Assembly (NCBI RefSeq): GCF_913063105.1
Contig: NZ_CAJXYQ010000006.1
Location: forward strand, 248,001-312,000
Direction: 5' to 3'
From: an uncultured Draconibacterium sp.
GTDB lineage: Bacteria; Bacteroidota; Bacteroidia; Bacteroidales; Prolixibacteraceae
DNA length: 64,000 nucleotides
Shown here: one piece after another, positions 28,310 through 37,421 of the stretch
Layout: each line of letters begins with the position of its first letter
Position numbering within the stretch: position 1 is the stretch's first letter
Notes under the pieces: model-generated
What the model saw: only the letters and a program-made list of their open reading frames with translations
What the model was told of the DNA's origin: nothing
Database searches by the model: none
Program-made: the position numbers and the translations under genes

Positions 28310-31300
28310 TTATTTTGTTTTAACAAACAATAATCTAAACCTGTCTAATAAGTCGTAAACACATGGAATCACTACTAAGGTCAGTAAGGTGGAAGTTACT
28401 AATCCTCCAATAACGGCTAATGCCATAGGTGACCTGAGTGCAGCACTTTCTCCAAACCCGAGAGTTAATGGAAACAAAGCAAGTATAGTGGTTAAACTGG
28501 TCATTATGATTGGCCTGATTCGTTGTTGCCCGGCCTGAACTATTGCCGTTTTTCTGTCAAGGCCATCATGAATTAACTGATTAATGCGATCGACCAGAAT
28601 GATAGAATTATTAACGGCAATTCCAACCAACATAATTATTCCTATAATCGCCATTATATTTAGTGTTTTACCCATTAAGAAGAAAGTAAAAATTGTACCA
28701 ACAAGTGCTAACGGAATAGTTAACAGAATGGTGAAAGGATGCACCAGCGATTCGAATTGGGAAGCCAGAACCATATACACAAGAACCACTGAAAGCAGTA
28801 AAGCAAAACCCAGACTGTTCATCGATTCCTGACGTTTTTCCTCCTCTCCGGTAACCTGAATCCTGTAATTGGGCAGCAAATCTATTGTTGAGGTAGATTG
28901 TCTTATTTCTTCTGCCACTTTATCCAATGCTACGCCCTTTTGAATTTGTGCTGTAACTTTTCCAATTCGGTTTTGGTTTCGTCTGATAATTTCTTTTGGA
29001 GAAACATCCATCGAGATTTCTGCAATTTCATTTAATCTGAATACCTGAGTTCCCGAGGTAATCATTATTTCATTGATTTCATTTAATGATTTTTTAGGAA
29101 CTTTCAGGGTAATGTCACGCATTTCTCCATCTCTTTCCAGCTGTCCGGCATTTTTTCCTTCAAGCTGATCCTGCAATTGGCTTACAATGGAATTAATATC
29201 GATATTGTACATTCCTGCCCGCATCCTGTCAACTTTAACTTCCACTTCCGGAGCTCCATTTTCTATCGAAGTTTGTACATTAAAAAGTTGGTTCATAGTC
29301 AGCATTGAATCTCTGACCTGGTTTACAACCGATTCTATTTCATCCAAATCTTCACCCCGAACTTCAACAATTACCGGCGCTTCACTTGTCCCTAATATAG
29401 AACTTAAGGAACTTTGTTCCTGTTTAAAAACAACCTCAAGCCCTGGTATATTGGATGTTAATTTATCTATTGAAGCAATGACAGATTCTGCCTGAATTTC
29501 TGAATCCTGTTTAAGTATTACTAATATCTTTGCGGTATTTTCACCCTCGAAAACCGAACTGGCATCTCCTGAAATACCAGATGAAGGGCCTGCCTGAGCG
29601 TATAAGGCCTCCAGGTTTTCACCGAGATAATCTTTTAAAATGTTTTCAATATTTCTTACCATTCCTTCGGTTCGCGAGAGTTCTGTTCCTTCCTGCAACT
29701 TCATTTCAATGGTAAATTCTTTTGATTCAGTTTTTGGCATAAATTCGGCACCCAGATATGGAACCAATAATGCTGAAGCTGCTAATACAATTACTGAAAC
29801 AATAACAACCAACCATTTTACATTTAAGACTTTTTCTAAAAACCGACCATAACTTCCGACCTTGATAGATTTACTTTTATTAATGGTTTTCTTGTTTTTA
29901 TAAATCCGGTGATACAACATCGGAATCAGAAAAATTGCAACAAACAATGATGATACCAAAGAGAAAGCAACAGTCCAGGCCTGATCTTTAAATAATTCTC
30001 CGGAAGCGCCATGTAAATAAACAATTGGCAGAAATACTACAATTGTAGTTAGTGTTGAAGCAGTTATGGCTCCTCCTACTTCTGCGGTTCCTTTAACCGC
30101 TGAATCTTTGACACTCAGTCCGCTTTCATGATTTCTGAAAATGTTTTCCATTACCACAATGGCATTATCGACCAGCATGCCTGCTCCCAATGCCAATCCT
30201 CCCAAAGTCATTATATTAATGGTCAGATTATTAAAATACATCAGGTTAAAGGTTGCAATTACTGAAATCGGTATAGCAACACTTACAATTAATGTAACAC
30301 CCAATCTTCGTAAAAACAGGAACAGAATAACAACCGCAAGTAAAATCCCAAAAAGTGCGGTATCCTGAACTTCATTAATAGCGCTGCTGATAAATTTTCC
30401 CTGGTTGGTAACTTTTGTAAGCTGATATCCAGGCAATGCTTTTTCGATTTGAATCATTGCCTCCTCGATTTGCTCAACAGATTTTACAGTGTTATATTTT
30501 GTTTCTTTATAAATCGAGAGCCCTACACAACGTTCACCATTAATATGTACAATGTTATAGGGTTCTTTATTTCCATAACGCACAGTGGCAATATCTTTCA
30601 AAAAAACAGGAGCCCATTCAGCGGTAGTTTCTCCAGTAGTTTCACTCCGGGTTGCTTTGTATCCAACAATCAGGTTTTCGAAATCCTCCTTGTCTCTTAG
30701 CAGACTTACTCCTTTTACGATATACTGCAGGCCTAATTCACTTATCCTTCCTCCAGAGACATTTCTGTTAAAATTCTGAATTCTGGTACTAACTTCATCA
30801 AGAGAAAGATTCTGAGCTTCAAGCCTGTAAATATCAGTTTCAATGATTACTTCACTCTCTTCCTGACCAGCCAACTCGACTTCAGCCACTCCTTCCAGAC
30901 GAACCAATTCGTTGCGAATGTAACTTTCACCAACTTTCCTGATTTCGTTCATGTCGTTAATTTCGGAGTGGGTTAAACCAATAACCATTACCGGTGAAGT
31001 ATTAGGATCGTGTTGGGTTATTTGAATTTCTTCTATGTCTGAATTCTGAGTCAGGTCATTTAATGCTTTTTGCAAATCGAGAAAAGCTTCATCCATGTCT
31101 TTGTCCCAGGCATACTCTACCGTTATTTGTGCCGACCCGACTTTCGACACTGATGTTACCTGAACCACTCCTGACTGTCGCATGGAAAGTGCTTCGATAT
31201 TCTCGACATACTGTTTTTCCATTTCCTCGGGTGGCCGCTCTCCTGATTTTATCTCCACAAAAATACGTGGCGAATTTAAATCGGGGAAAAGATCAACCCC

Positions 31301-31399
31301 CAGCCTGTTAAACGATATAAATCCAAGGAGTATTACTCCAAGAACTATCATTGAAATTGTTACCGGGTAATTGACAGAAAACTGTGTTAATTTTTTCAT
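28310..31399 (-). CDS. RND efflux pump (HAE-type inner-membrane subunit)
   Basis: Proton-driven tripartite efflux permease of 1029 residues, the normal length for AcrB-like pumps. It has twelve membrane segments in two repeats (TM1 near 10-28; TM4 with GAGMLVDNAIVVMENI; TM10-12 with GIAVNNSIILVD and the final VTSTLLTLVVIPCVYDLL). Large periplasmic porter loops lie between TM1-2 and TM7-8. As in its fused neighbour, the TM4 pair is Asp-Asn rather than Asp-Asp, and the TM10 lysine position carries Asn. It follows the membrane-fusion lipoprotein and would pump drugs, bile-like compounds or lipids through the TolC-like channel. Substrate unknown. Confidence 0.9.
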   Translation of the reverse strand: MKKLTQFSVNYPVTISMIVLGVILLGFISFNRLGVDLFPDLNSPRIFVEIKSGERPPEEMEKQYVENIEALSMRQSGVVQVTSVSKVGSAQITVEYAWDKDMDEAFLDLQKALNDLTQNSDIEEIQITQHDPNTSPVMVIGLTHSEINDMNEIRKVGESYIRNELVRLEGVAEVELAGQEESEVIIETDIYRLEAQNLSLDEVSTRIQNFNRNVSGGRISELGLQYIVKGVSLLRDKEDFENLIVGYKATRSETTGETTAEWAPVFLKDIATVRYGNKEPYNIVHINGERCVGLSIYKETKYNTVKSVEQIEEAMIQIEKALPGYQLTKVTNQGKFISSAINEVQDTALFGILLAVVILFLFLRRLGVTLIVSVAIPISVIATFNLMYFNNLTINIMTLGGLALGAGMLVDNAIVVMENIFRNHESGLSVKDSAVKGTAEVGGAITASTLTTIVVFLPIVYLHGASGELFKDQAWTVAFSLVSSLFVAIFLIPMLYHRIYKNKKTINKSKSIKVGSYGRFLEKVLNVKWLVVIVSVIVLAASALLVPYLGAEFMPKTESKEFTIEMKLQEGTELSRTEGMVRNIENILKDYLGENLEALYAQAGPSSGISGDASSVFEGENTAKILVILKQDSEIQAESVIASIDKLTSNIPGLEVVFKQEQSSLSSILGTSEAPVIVEVRGEDLDEIESVVNQVRDSMLTMNQLFNVQTSIENGAPEVEVKVDRMRAGMYNIDINSIVSQLQDQLEGKNAGQLERDGEMRDITLKVPKKSLNEINEIMITSGTQVFRLNEIAEISMDVSPKEIIRRNQNRIGKVTAQIQKGVALDKVAEEIRQSTSTIDLLPNYRIQVTGEEEKRQESMNSLGFALLLSVVLVYMVLASQFESLVHPFTILLTIPLALVGTIFTFFLMGKTLNIMAIIGIIMLVGIAVNNSIILVDRINQLIHDGLDRKTAIVQAGQQRIRPIIMTSLTTILALFPLTLGFGESAALRSPMALAVIGGLVTSTLLTLVVIPCVYDLLDRFRLLFVKTK

Positions 31400-31407
31400 A
31401 AAAGAAA

Positions 31408-31437
31408 GTTCGAAGTCGGAAGCACGAAGCGCGAAGA
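31408..31437. repeat. GAAG-rich degenerate repeat before RND gene
   Basis: Plus-strand sequence CGAAGTCGGAAGCACGAAG then CGCGAAG. It shares AGTCGGAAGC with the repeat at 28230-28260 and lies in the gap between the membrane-fusion and RND genes. Confidence 0.4.
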
Positions 31438-31469
31438 TTTTTTGAAAATATTGCGTTGTGCTTCACGAA

Positions 31470-32531
31470 TTATAAAATTATTTTTACTTTAGAATTGTCG
31501 CGTAACGTTTCAAATCCTTTGATAATTAGTCTGTCGTTTTCTTTCAGGCCTTCGACGATTTCTACAAAATCTTTATTTTCAATTCCTGTTGTTATTCTTC
31601 TGTCATCGGCGGCACTGTTTCTTTCAACTACAAAGACGTATTTACCACGATTACCGGTTAATATCACGTTTTTAGGGATCACAAGAACACTGTCCTTTTT
31701 ATCTGTAATAATATCTGCTTTAACAAACATTCCCGGACGTAATTTTAGATCCGGATTATTGATTTGCAATTTCCCGCTAAATGTTCTGGTTTCAGAACTA
31801 ATCATTGGTGAAAGTTCACTTACCTTTCCAATCAATGTATCCTCAGAAATTGTATAGTTGGTAATCAGAACTTCCTGACCTATTTTTACTTCTGAGATAT
31901 TTTTCTCCGGGAGATTAATTTCAATATACATTTTATCATAACTCATCAGGCTGACAATAGGCTGTCCGGTAGTTATTCTTGTTCCCTGAGTATAATACGG
32001 TAATTCAACAATAACGCCTGAGAACGGGGCTACAACACTCATTTTTGCCAGTCTGATTTCGGCACTTTCGTAATCGTACCTGGCATTTGTTTTTGAAACT
32101 TCAGAGTTCCTCAATTCGCGCAATGTAACTCCGCCCTTTTCGTAAAGCGATTTTTGTTTCTCGTATTCATCTTCCGAAATTTCAAGATTTAGTTTCTTTG
32201 ATTCAATGGCCAGGCCGTTTACATATTCATCGTCTTCAAAAACAACAATTACCTGTCCTTTTTTAACTTTGTCTCCCAATTTGAATGGCCTCCCTGTTGC
32301 AGGATTTGTTTGTAACAAATATTCACCCGCAACTTCTGAAACAAGATTGGTTTCATACAACGATTTTGCTGTGCCAGTTGTATTTATAAATTGGCTGATA
32401 CTCCCTTTCTTTACATTCTGAACTGACACAGGGACAGCTAGTTCTGTAGTTTCTGATTCTGGTCTGTTGTTACAAGCAACGGCAGCCAGAGCCATTGCAA
32501 ACACAAATAATAGATTTTTTATATTCTTCAT
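31470..32531 (-). CDS. Periplasmic membrane-fusion (adaptor) lipoprotein
   Basis: HlyD/AcrA-type adaptor, 353 residues, linking the inner-membrane pump to the outer-membrane channel. Lipoprotein signal with Cys20 (ALAAVAC). The barrel-sandwich (lipoyl) halves are at about 50-90 and 165-205 (AKMSVVAPFSGVIVELPY), flanking a short alpha-hairpin (about 100-160, EISEDEYEKQKSLYEKGGV). The beta-barrel domain follows (INLPEKNISEVKIGQEVLI), then a membrane-proximal domain ending FETLRDNSKVKIIL. It sits 5 bases downstream of the outer-membrane factor gene. The order OMF-MFP-RND-RND/ABC suggests one adaptor serves both pumps. Confidence 0.92.
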   Translation of the reverse strand: MKNIKNLLFVFAMALAAVACNNRPESETTELAVPVSVQNVKKGSISQFINTTGTAKSLYETNLVSEVAGEYLLQTNPATGRPFKLGDKVKKGQVIVVFEDDEYVNGLAIESKKLNLEISEDEYEKQKSLYEKGGVTLRELRNSEVSKTNARYDYESAEIRLAKMSVVAPFSGVIVELPYYTQGTRITTGQPIVSLMSYDKMYIEINLPEKNISEVKIGQEVLITNYTISEDTLIGKVSELSPMISSETRTFSGKLQINNPDLKLRPGMFVKADIITDKKDSVLVIPKNVILTGNRGKYVFVVERNSAADDRRITTGIENKDFVEIVEGLKENDRLIIKGFETLRDNSKVKIIL

Positions 32532-32536
32532 TTTGA

Positions 32537-34027
32537 TTATTTTTCTGATTCGGTTTCTTCGTTTAAATACAGTTCGTTTGGTAAAATTGCTTCACCTTTT
32601 TCAAAATCGTATAAGGACTGAATTTTTAGGTTAAGCAGTTCAATCTTATAATTTATTAATGATTGGGCCAATTCCAGTTTCTTTGTTGAGAGCTGAGTCT
32701 GGAAGAGATTTAAATCCATACCTGTTAAGTCTCCGTTTTCATATCTTTCCAGATTAATCTCATAGGTTAACTGAGCATTGGTTTCATTTTGTTCTGCAAT
32801 TTCTATCTGGTTTAACTGATTCTGCAAATTTCTGTACACCTGCCTGATTCCGATAATAATTTGTTTCTTTTCTTCGGAAAGATTAATTTCCTGTGATTTG
32901 ATAGTGGCTTCCTGTGCCGCAATCCGGGCTTTCTTTTCGCCCCAATCGAAAATAGGGATATTAAAACTCACGTTTACAGATGGACTTCGTGTGGGATTAT
33001 TGTATACCTGACCTAAATTTGGATCATCGCCAGTTATCCCTAATCGCAAATTAATGTCTCCTCTAAATTCATTCAAAGATTTGGTACGAATTAAATCAAA
33101 CTGACCGCTTTCAATATCAATTTCACGTTGTCTTAATTCCATCCTTGAATTTAATCCATTGTTAATTGCCAAATCCATATCAACCTGAACCGGATTGGAA
33201 GCAATATCTGCCAATACTACAATATCCTCATACAAATCCATACCAAGGTAAAGTTTTAGCTGGTCTTTCGCATTCTCATAAGTTACCTGGCTGTTTTGTA
33301 GTGATGAATTTGCTGTTGAAAGGTTTAATTCAGCCTGATACAATTCTTCTCTAGCAGCCAACCCGGCATCAACTTTATTTTTGATAATGTCGTAGCTTCT
33401 CTGTGTATTTACTAATTCTTCCTTTGCAATTTCAAGGTTTTTCTGAGTCATATAAACATTGTAGAAAAACTCAGTAACATTCCGTTCGAGATTTAATCGC
33501 TGAATGGCATAACTGATATTGGCATTTTCCAAACTAAGTTCAAGCTCTCTTAACTGAAGTTTTAACCTGTTGTAGGTAAAAACCGGTTGGCTTAAGGTTA
33601 AATAAAGATTGTTATAAAACCTTTGGCTTTCTCCCTGAGATGCAGCAGCATCTGAATTACTGCTTTGCCATCCGAATTCATTTGATAAGGAAATAGTTCC
33701 ATCGGTAGGAAGAATGGGTTGTGAAATTAAAAATCGAGCATTTGTTGTAAGGTTTTCATTGGTGTACCATTCCGACACCCTTGTATCAAATCTTCTCTGG
33801 TTGCTGTAATTCAGCGGAGTAACATCTAATGAAAGCCTTGATTTTAATGCTGCCCGTTGTGCTTCAAGATTCTTTTGTGAACGTTCAAGGTTAAGCAAAG
33901 AAAGTTGCAAATCGGGACTACCGGTCTGTGAGATTTGCAAAGCTTTATCAAGCGTCAAAACTTCCTGTGCCTGAAGCCCTGTACAACAAAAGAAGGCTAA
34001 AACCCCAAGAATAAGTAATTTCTGCAT
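32537..34027 (-). CDS. TolC-family outer-membrane efflux channel
   Basis: Outer-membrane factor of the tripartite pump. Start placed at the ATG at 34027, which gives a clean signal peptide (MQKLLILGVLAFF to LQAQE); an ATG at 34060 would add 11 residues. The mature protein (about 475 residues) has the two-fold OEP repeat with long Gln/Asn/Glu-rich coiled-coil helices, for example LSLLNLERSQKNLEAQRAA and, in the second repeat, RQVYRNLQNQLNQIEIAEQ, and ends in an acidic tail. Its presence makes this operon a self-contained route from inner membrane to outside. Confidence 0.9.
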   Translation of the reverse strand: MQKLLILGVLAFFCCTGLQAQEVLTLDKALQISQTGSPDLQLSLLNLERSQKNLEAQRAALKSRLSLDVTPLNYSNQRRFDTRVSEWYTNENLTTNARFLISQPILPTDGTISLSNEFGWQSSNSDAAASQGESQRFYNNLYLTLSQPVFTYNRLKLQLRELELSLENANISYAIQRLNLERNVTEFFYNVYMTQKNLEIAKEELVNTQRSYDIIKNKVDAGLAAREELYQAELNLSTANSSLQNSQVTYENAKDQLKLYLGMDLYEDIVVLADIASNPVQVDMDLAINNGLNSRMELRQREIDIESGQFDLIRTKSLNEFRGDINLRLGITGDDPNLGQVYNNPTRSPSVNVSFNIPIFDWGEKKARIAAQEATIKSQEINLSEEKKQIIIGIRQVYRNLQNQLNQIEIAEQNETNAQLTYEINLERYENGDLTGMDLNLFQTQLSTKKLELAQSLINYKIELLNLKIQSLYDFEKGEAILPNELYLNEETESEK

Positions 34028-34062
34028 TGGTATATAATTTAATTCGATTAATGTTTTCAATA

Positions 34063-37000
34063 CTACTGTTTTACTAATTTCACTGCATCGGCAAAAAGCA
34101 GTTTTTTAGCATCTGATTTATTTGAAAGCTCAATCATAGCTGTATCACTTGTAAAATAATATGTGCCTAAAAGGTTCCATCCTGTTTCGGCATTTTTACC
34201 ACTAAGTGTCGACTCTTCAGCCCCTTCATCGCCATGAATTGTAAAATTGTATTCTCCGTTATTGTCCTGATCACCTCCACCTCTTCTTCTGCTTCGTGAT
34301 TTATAAACATGGAAATATACATCATAATAACCAGGATCTTTGAGAGGCACATTCCATATGGCTTTTAAATCCCCGGCCCCGCCTTTCAAATAATAAGCTG
34401 AACGAACATATTCACCGTAAAAATCGGTATTGGTTATTAATGTCCAGTTTGATGGTGGTCTCCACCAGTTCATGCCTGAATATTTACTTTCGCTTTTTTT
34501 CTCCTGTAAAATCCATTTTTCAAGCAGACTAATATTTTCGATTTTTGTTACAGAAAACTCAGGATCTTCATTATCCACAATAATTTCGTTTGGCAATGCC
34601 ATTTGAACAGGAACATCAGAGATTTCTTCTTTCTCAACCGGTATTGCTTTGGTATCTTCTTCAATATCTCTAAAAAAGTTCATTAGGGTTTGTGGAATAT
34701 TTTTAGAAGTCATTGTATTTATTATTACCATTCTGGGGTCAGCATCCAGCAGATAACTTAAATCTTTGGTTTGGTGTGGTTCGAGATAAACCAGTTTGTT
34801 TATCATCTCTTCTCCTCCTCCGGGTCCTCTTCCTCTGCCACCGGGCCCACCGCCAATTCTAAATGTTACTTTTACCAATCCTTCAGTATCAGAAAAGTTT
34901 GTTGCCTTAAGTGAAACCATGGTTTTCATCCGGTTCCCTGATTTAACTTTTTTAGCTTCCACTGCAGAGAACAGGTATCCGGGAAGAGATTTTGCCTTAA
35001 ACCATTCATCCATAATGGGAATAAGTTCAAGGTTAAACTCATCATATATTTTTTGTGAAAAAACCTCAAACGAAATATTCTTATGGGTGTACTCTACCAA
35101 TAGTTTTCTGAGAAACTCCTGAAACTCATCCTGTCCAGCTTTCCATTCAATCATCGAGAAGAGTACATCTCCTTTTAGTTTTATAACATTTTCGATAATT
35201 CCTTTTTGCTTTGGATCTGCAAGAATCTCCTGGAACGTACTATCCTGCAAAACAATGTTGGCACGTTCATCAGGACTTTGACCATCCATCCTGCTCATAA
35301 AAACAGACCTTAAATCTGTTGCCTGATTTTTCAAATAAGCTTCGAATATCCGGTTGGTAATAGGCCATTGGTCGGATTGAATATTGTTTTGGAAGTTGTA
35401 TAACATTGGGAAAATAAAATAGGGATTGATCACTGTAATTCTGTTTCCTCCCCCGGGGCCTCCTCTCCATTCAGTTTCAGTTTCACGCGTAAAAGTTCTG
35501 GCAAAATCGCCCAAAACACGTAATTCCAAATCTAAATCGGTCATATTATCATCCCTGCTCCAACGTTTCATATTTTTTTTCTGATTTTCAAAATCAGCAC
35601 TACGGAGCATAAATCCTTTTTCAGGAATTAACACCTGCTCGGGTTGCACATATTCCTGTGCCGATTTGAAACTTCTGGGATAAGTTTTAAATTGTGCGGG
35701 AACCTCTACAATAAACAATTTGTCGCTGACATAATCCAACTTGTAGGTACGTTTGAAATCCTCAAATCTTTCAGTAATTACCTCAACAAGTGTATCCTGA
35801 ACTTCTTTAAACGATCCGGTAAAATAGTCATGCCCTTCAAGGTACCAGACACCAAATTCTGTATTCTCAGTCTGAACAGATTTTTGCTCGTATTTTCCTA
35901 TAGCCAGAGTAATCTGTGTTAAGGCATGATTGTTTTCAAACTTGAAATGACCGGCAGAAACTTCATTGATTTCACCTTGCGAAATTGCAGTTAACCCTTC
36001 TTTTGTTTTCACTTCAAGATTGAAATTTATAAATTGAGGCTGATACCAGCTCACACTTTTTGTGCTATAAGTAACTCCTGTTCTAGGATACCAGTTGGCT
36101 TCGGGTGTCAACAACAAATATTCGGGGGTGATAAATGCATACCTTTTGTCAACATTGATTACAAATTTCCCATACTTCTGCTGCAAAACTTCTTTATCAA
36201 TATCGAGATAGCAAAGCGCTTCGTTTATTTTCCCTTTGTACGAAAACTCAGCTTTTACTTCTTCATCAGGATTGAGTTCTATGTTATCCGAAACAATTAC
36301 CAAATGTTTCTCTCGTAAAAACGGAGATTCTTTCCCGTTAATTTTAAGTTGAGCGATTTCCATCCCGTCATTTAAACTAAATACAAGTTTATTTATTGGT
36401 TCGTTTGATTCGTTTTTAAGTGTAAGTTCTGAGGTAACAGAAACAGATTGTGGATGATGCTCCAAAGAAATTTTTTGAGATATCGTAGAAGGGGTTTTAA
36501 CCGATACATATTTATTGTTTAGCTCTATTACTTCGGACCTGAAATTTTCGGTTTGTTTAAAATTATTGATATGCGTATATGCCAGATACCCGCCTGTTGA
36601 AATTAATATTATGCTCAGAACCAGAGAAAAGTAAGTTGCTAATTCGGATTGTGGCAATCGTTTTAAGAGAAAGATAGTTCCAAAAATAAAACCAAGCCCC
36701 AGAGAAAGGTAAATACCGCGGTGAATAATAATTGTTTCCAGATTTCCAAATCCAATTATATCGGAATTCAACATTGGAATATTGAATGCCATGTAATCGA
36801 AAATGTAATAGTATTTAGCCTGAAGAAGAAAAAGGGTAATACCTATATATCCCAAAATAAGTACAAATGTAATCGCCTGGTTTCGGATTATGCTCATCAA
36901 CAAAAATGCAAGCCCCATTATAAAAATCAGGGTTGGTATACTTATGGCGAGGAGGTAAATGGCATACGATTCCCATGCAACCGCTGTACCTTTTGCAACC

Positions 37001-37404
37001 AGGTTAAAAATTAAAGCAAGAATTACAACCAGAACATTTAATATCATAAAAACCTGCAGGTTTCCCCATGTTTTCCCAATAACATATTCCCCATTGGTCA
37101 TTGAGCGCATGTAAATTACTTCCGTTGTGTCGAGTTTTTTATCGCGTTTTAAAAAGTCGGATGCAAGAAAAACAGCAATAATCGCTTGCGTAACATTTAA
37201 AATCAACAGGTTAAAATATGGTATTGCACTGGGAATGGAACGAATTGCCCATCCTTCACTTCCCCCGCCTTCGATCACCATTCCGAAATTCATTCCAAAA
37301 AGAACGAATAGTGAAAGAATACTAAAAATTCGGAAGAACCAGCTTCGAAGCAGTGTTTTGCGTTCGTATTTGGCAATCGATAATATGTTATGTAAAGAAA
37401 TCAT
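34063..37404 (-). CDS. ABC permease fused to degenerate M1-peptidase-like and golvesin-like domains
   Basis: A 1113-residue chain. Residues 1-275 carry an ABC-2-type permease with about six or seven membrane segments (first at 18-42). Residues about 300-830 are periplasmic and resemble the M1 aminopeptidase fold found in 'permease/M1 peptidase' fusions, beginning with a beta-saddle (SVTSELTLKNESNEPINKLV). The HExxH zinc motif is missing: the expected helix reads ELRVLGDFARTFTRETE, so it is catalytically dead. A Gly/Arg linker (GGGPGGRGRGPGGGEE) is followed near 985-1113 by a golvesin-C-terminal-like beta domain ending KKLLFADAVKLV. It is paired with the ATPase gene 17 bases upstream. The periplasmic part may bind substrate or an envelope partner. 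Confidence 0.8.
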   Translation of the reverse strand: MISLHNILSIAKYERKTLLRSWFFRIFSILSLFVLFGMNFGMVIEGGGSEGWAIRSIPSAIPYFNLLILNVTQAIIAVFLASDFLKRDKKLDTTEVIYMRSMTNGEYVIGKTWGNLQVFMILNVLVVILALIFNLVAKGTAVAWESYAIYLLAISIPTLIFIMGLAFLLMSIIRNQAITFVLILGYIGITLFLLQAKYYYIFDYMAFNIPMLNSDIIGFGNLETIIIHRGIYLSLGLGFIFGTIFLLKRLPQSELATYFSLVLSIILISTGGYLAYTHINNFKQTENFRSEVIELNNKYVSVKTPSTISQKISLEHHPQSVSVTSELTLKNESNEPINKLVFSLNDGMEIAQLKINGKESPFLREKHLVIVSDNIELNPDEEVKAEFSYKGKINEALCYLDIDKEVLQQKYGKFVINVDKRYAFITPEYLLLTPEANWYPRTGVTYSTKSVSWYQPQFINFNLEVKTKEGLTAISQGEINEVSAGHFKFENNHALTQITLAIGKYEQKSVQTENTEFGVWYLEGHDYFTGSFKEVQDTLVEVITERFEDFKRTYKLDYVSDKLFIVEVPAQFKTYPRSFKSAQEYVQPEQVLIPEKGFMLRSADFENQKKNMKRWSRDDNMTDLDLELRVLGDFARTFTRETETEWRGGPGGGNRITVINPYFIFPMLYNFQNNIQSDQWPITNRIFEAYLKNQATDLRSVFMSRMDGQSPDERANIVLQDSTFQEILADPKQKGIIENVIKLKGDVLFSMIEWKAGQDEFQEFLRKLLVEYTHKNISFEVFSQKIYDEFNLELIPIMDEWFKAKSLPGYLFSAVEAKKVKSGNRMKTMVSLKATNFSDTEGLVKVTFRIGGGPGGRGRGPGGGEEMINKLVYLEPHQTKDLSYLLDADPRMVIINTMTSKNIPQTLMNFFRDIEEDTKAIPVEKEEISDVPVQMALPNEIIVDNEDPEFSVTKIENISLLEKWILQEKKSESKYSGMNWWRPPSNWTLITNTDFYGEYVRSAYYLKGGAGDLKAIWNVPLKDPGYYDVYFHVYKSRSRRRGGGDQDNNGEYNFTIHGDEGAEESTLSGKNAETGWNLLGTYYFTSDTAMIELSNKSDAKKLLFADAVKLVKQ

Positions 37405-37421
37405 TTAATGCTCTTTTTAGA

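Noticed and set aside
34780..34860. Gly/Arg-rich linker as a tandem DNA repeat
   Set aside because: Short and degenerate; explained as a flexible protein linker.
34796..35122. Proline-rich antisense ORF opposite the permease-M1 fusion
   Set aside because: Its proline run is the complement of the Gly/Arg linker of the real gene.
34063..37404. Active M1 aminopeptidase
   Set aside because: No HExxH zinc motif anywhere in the protein.
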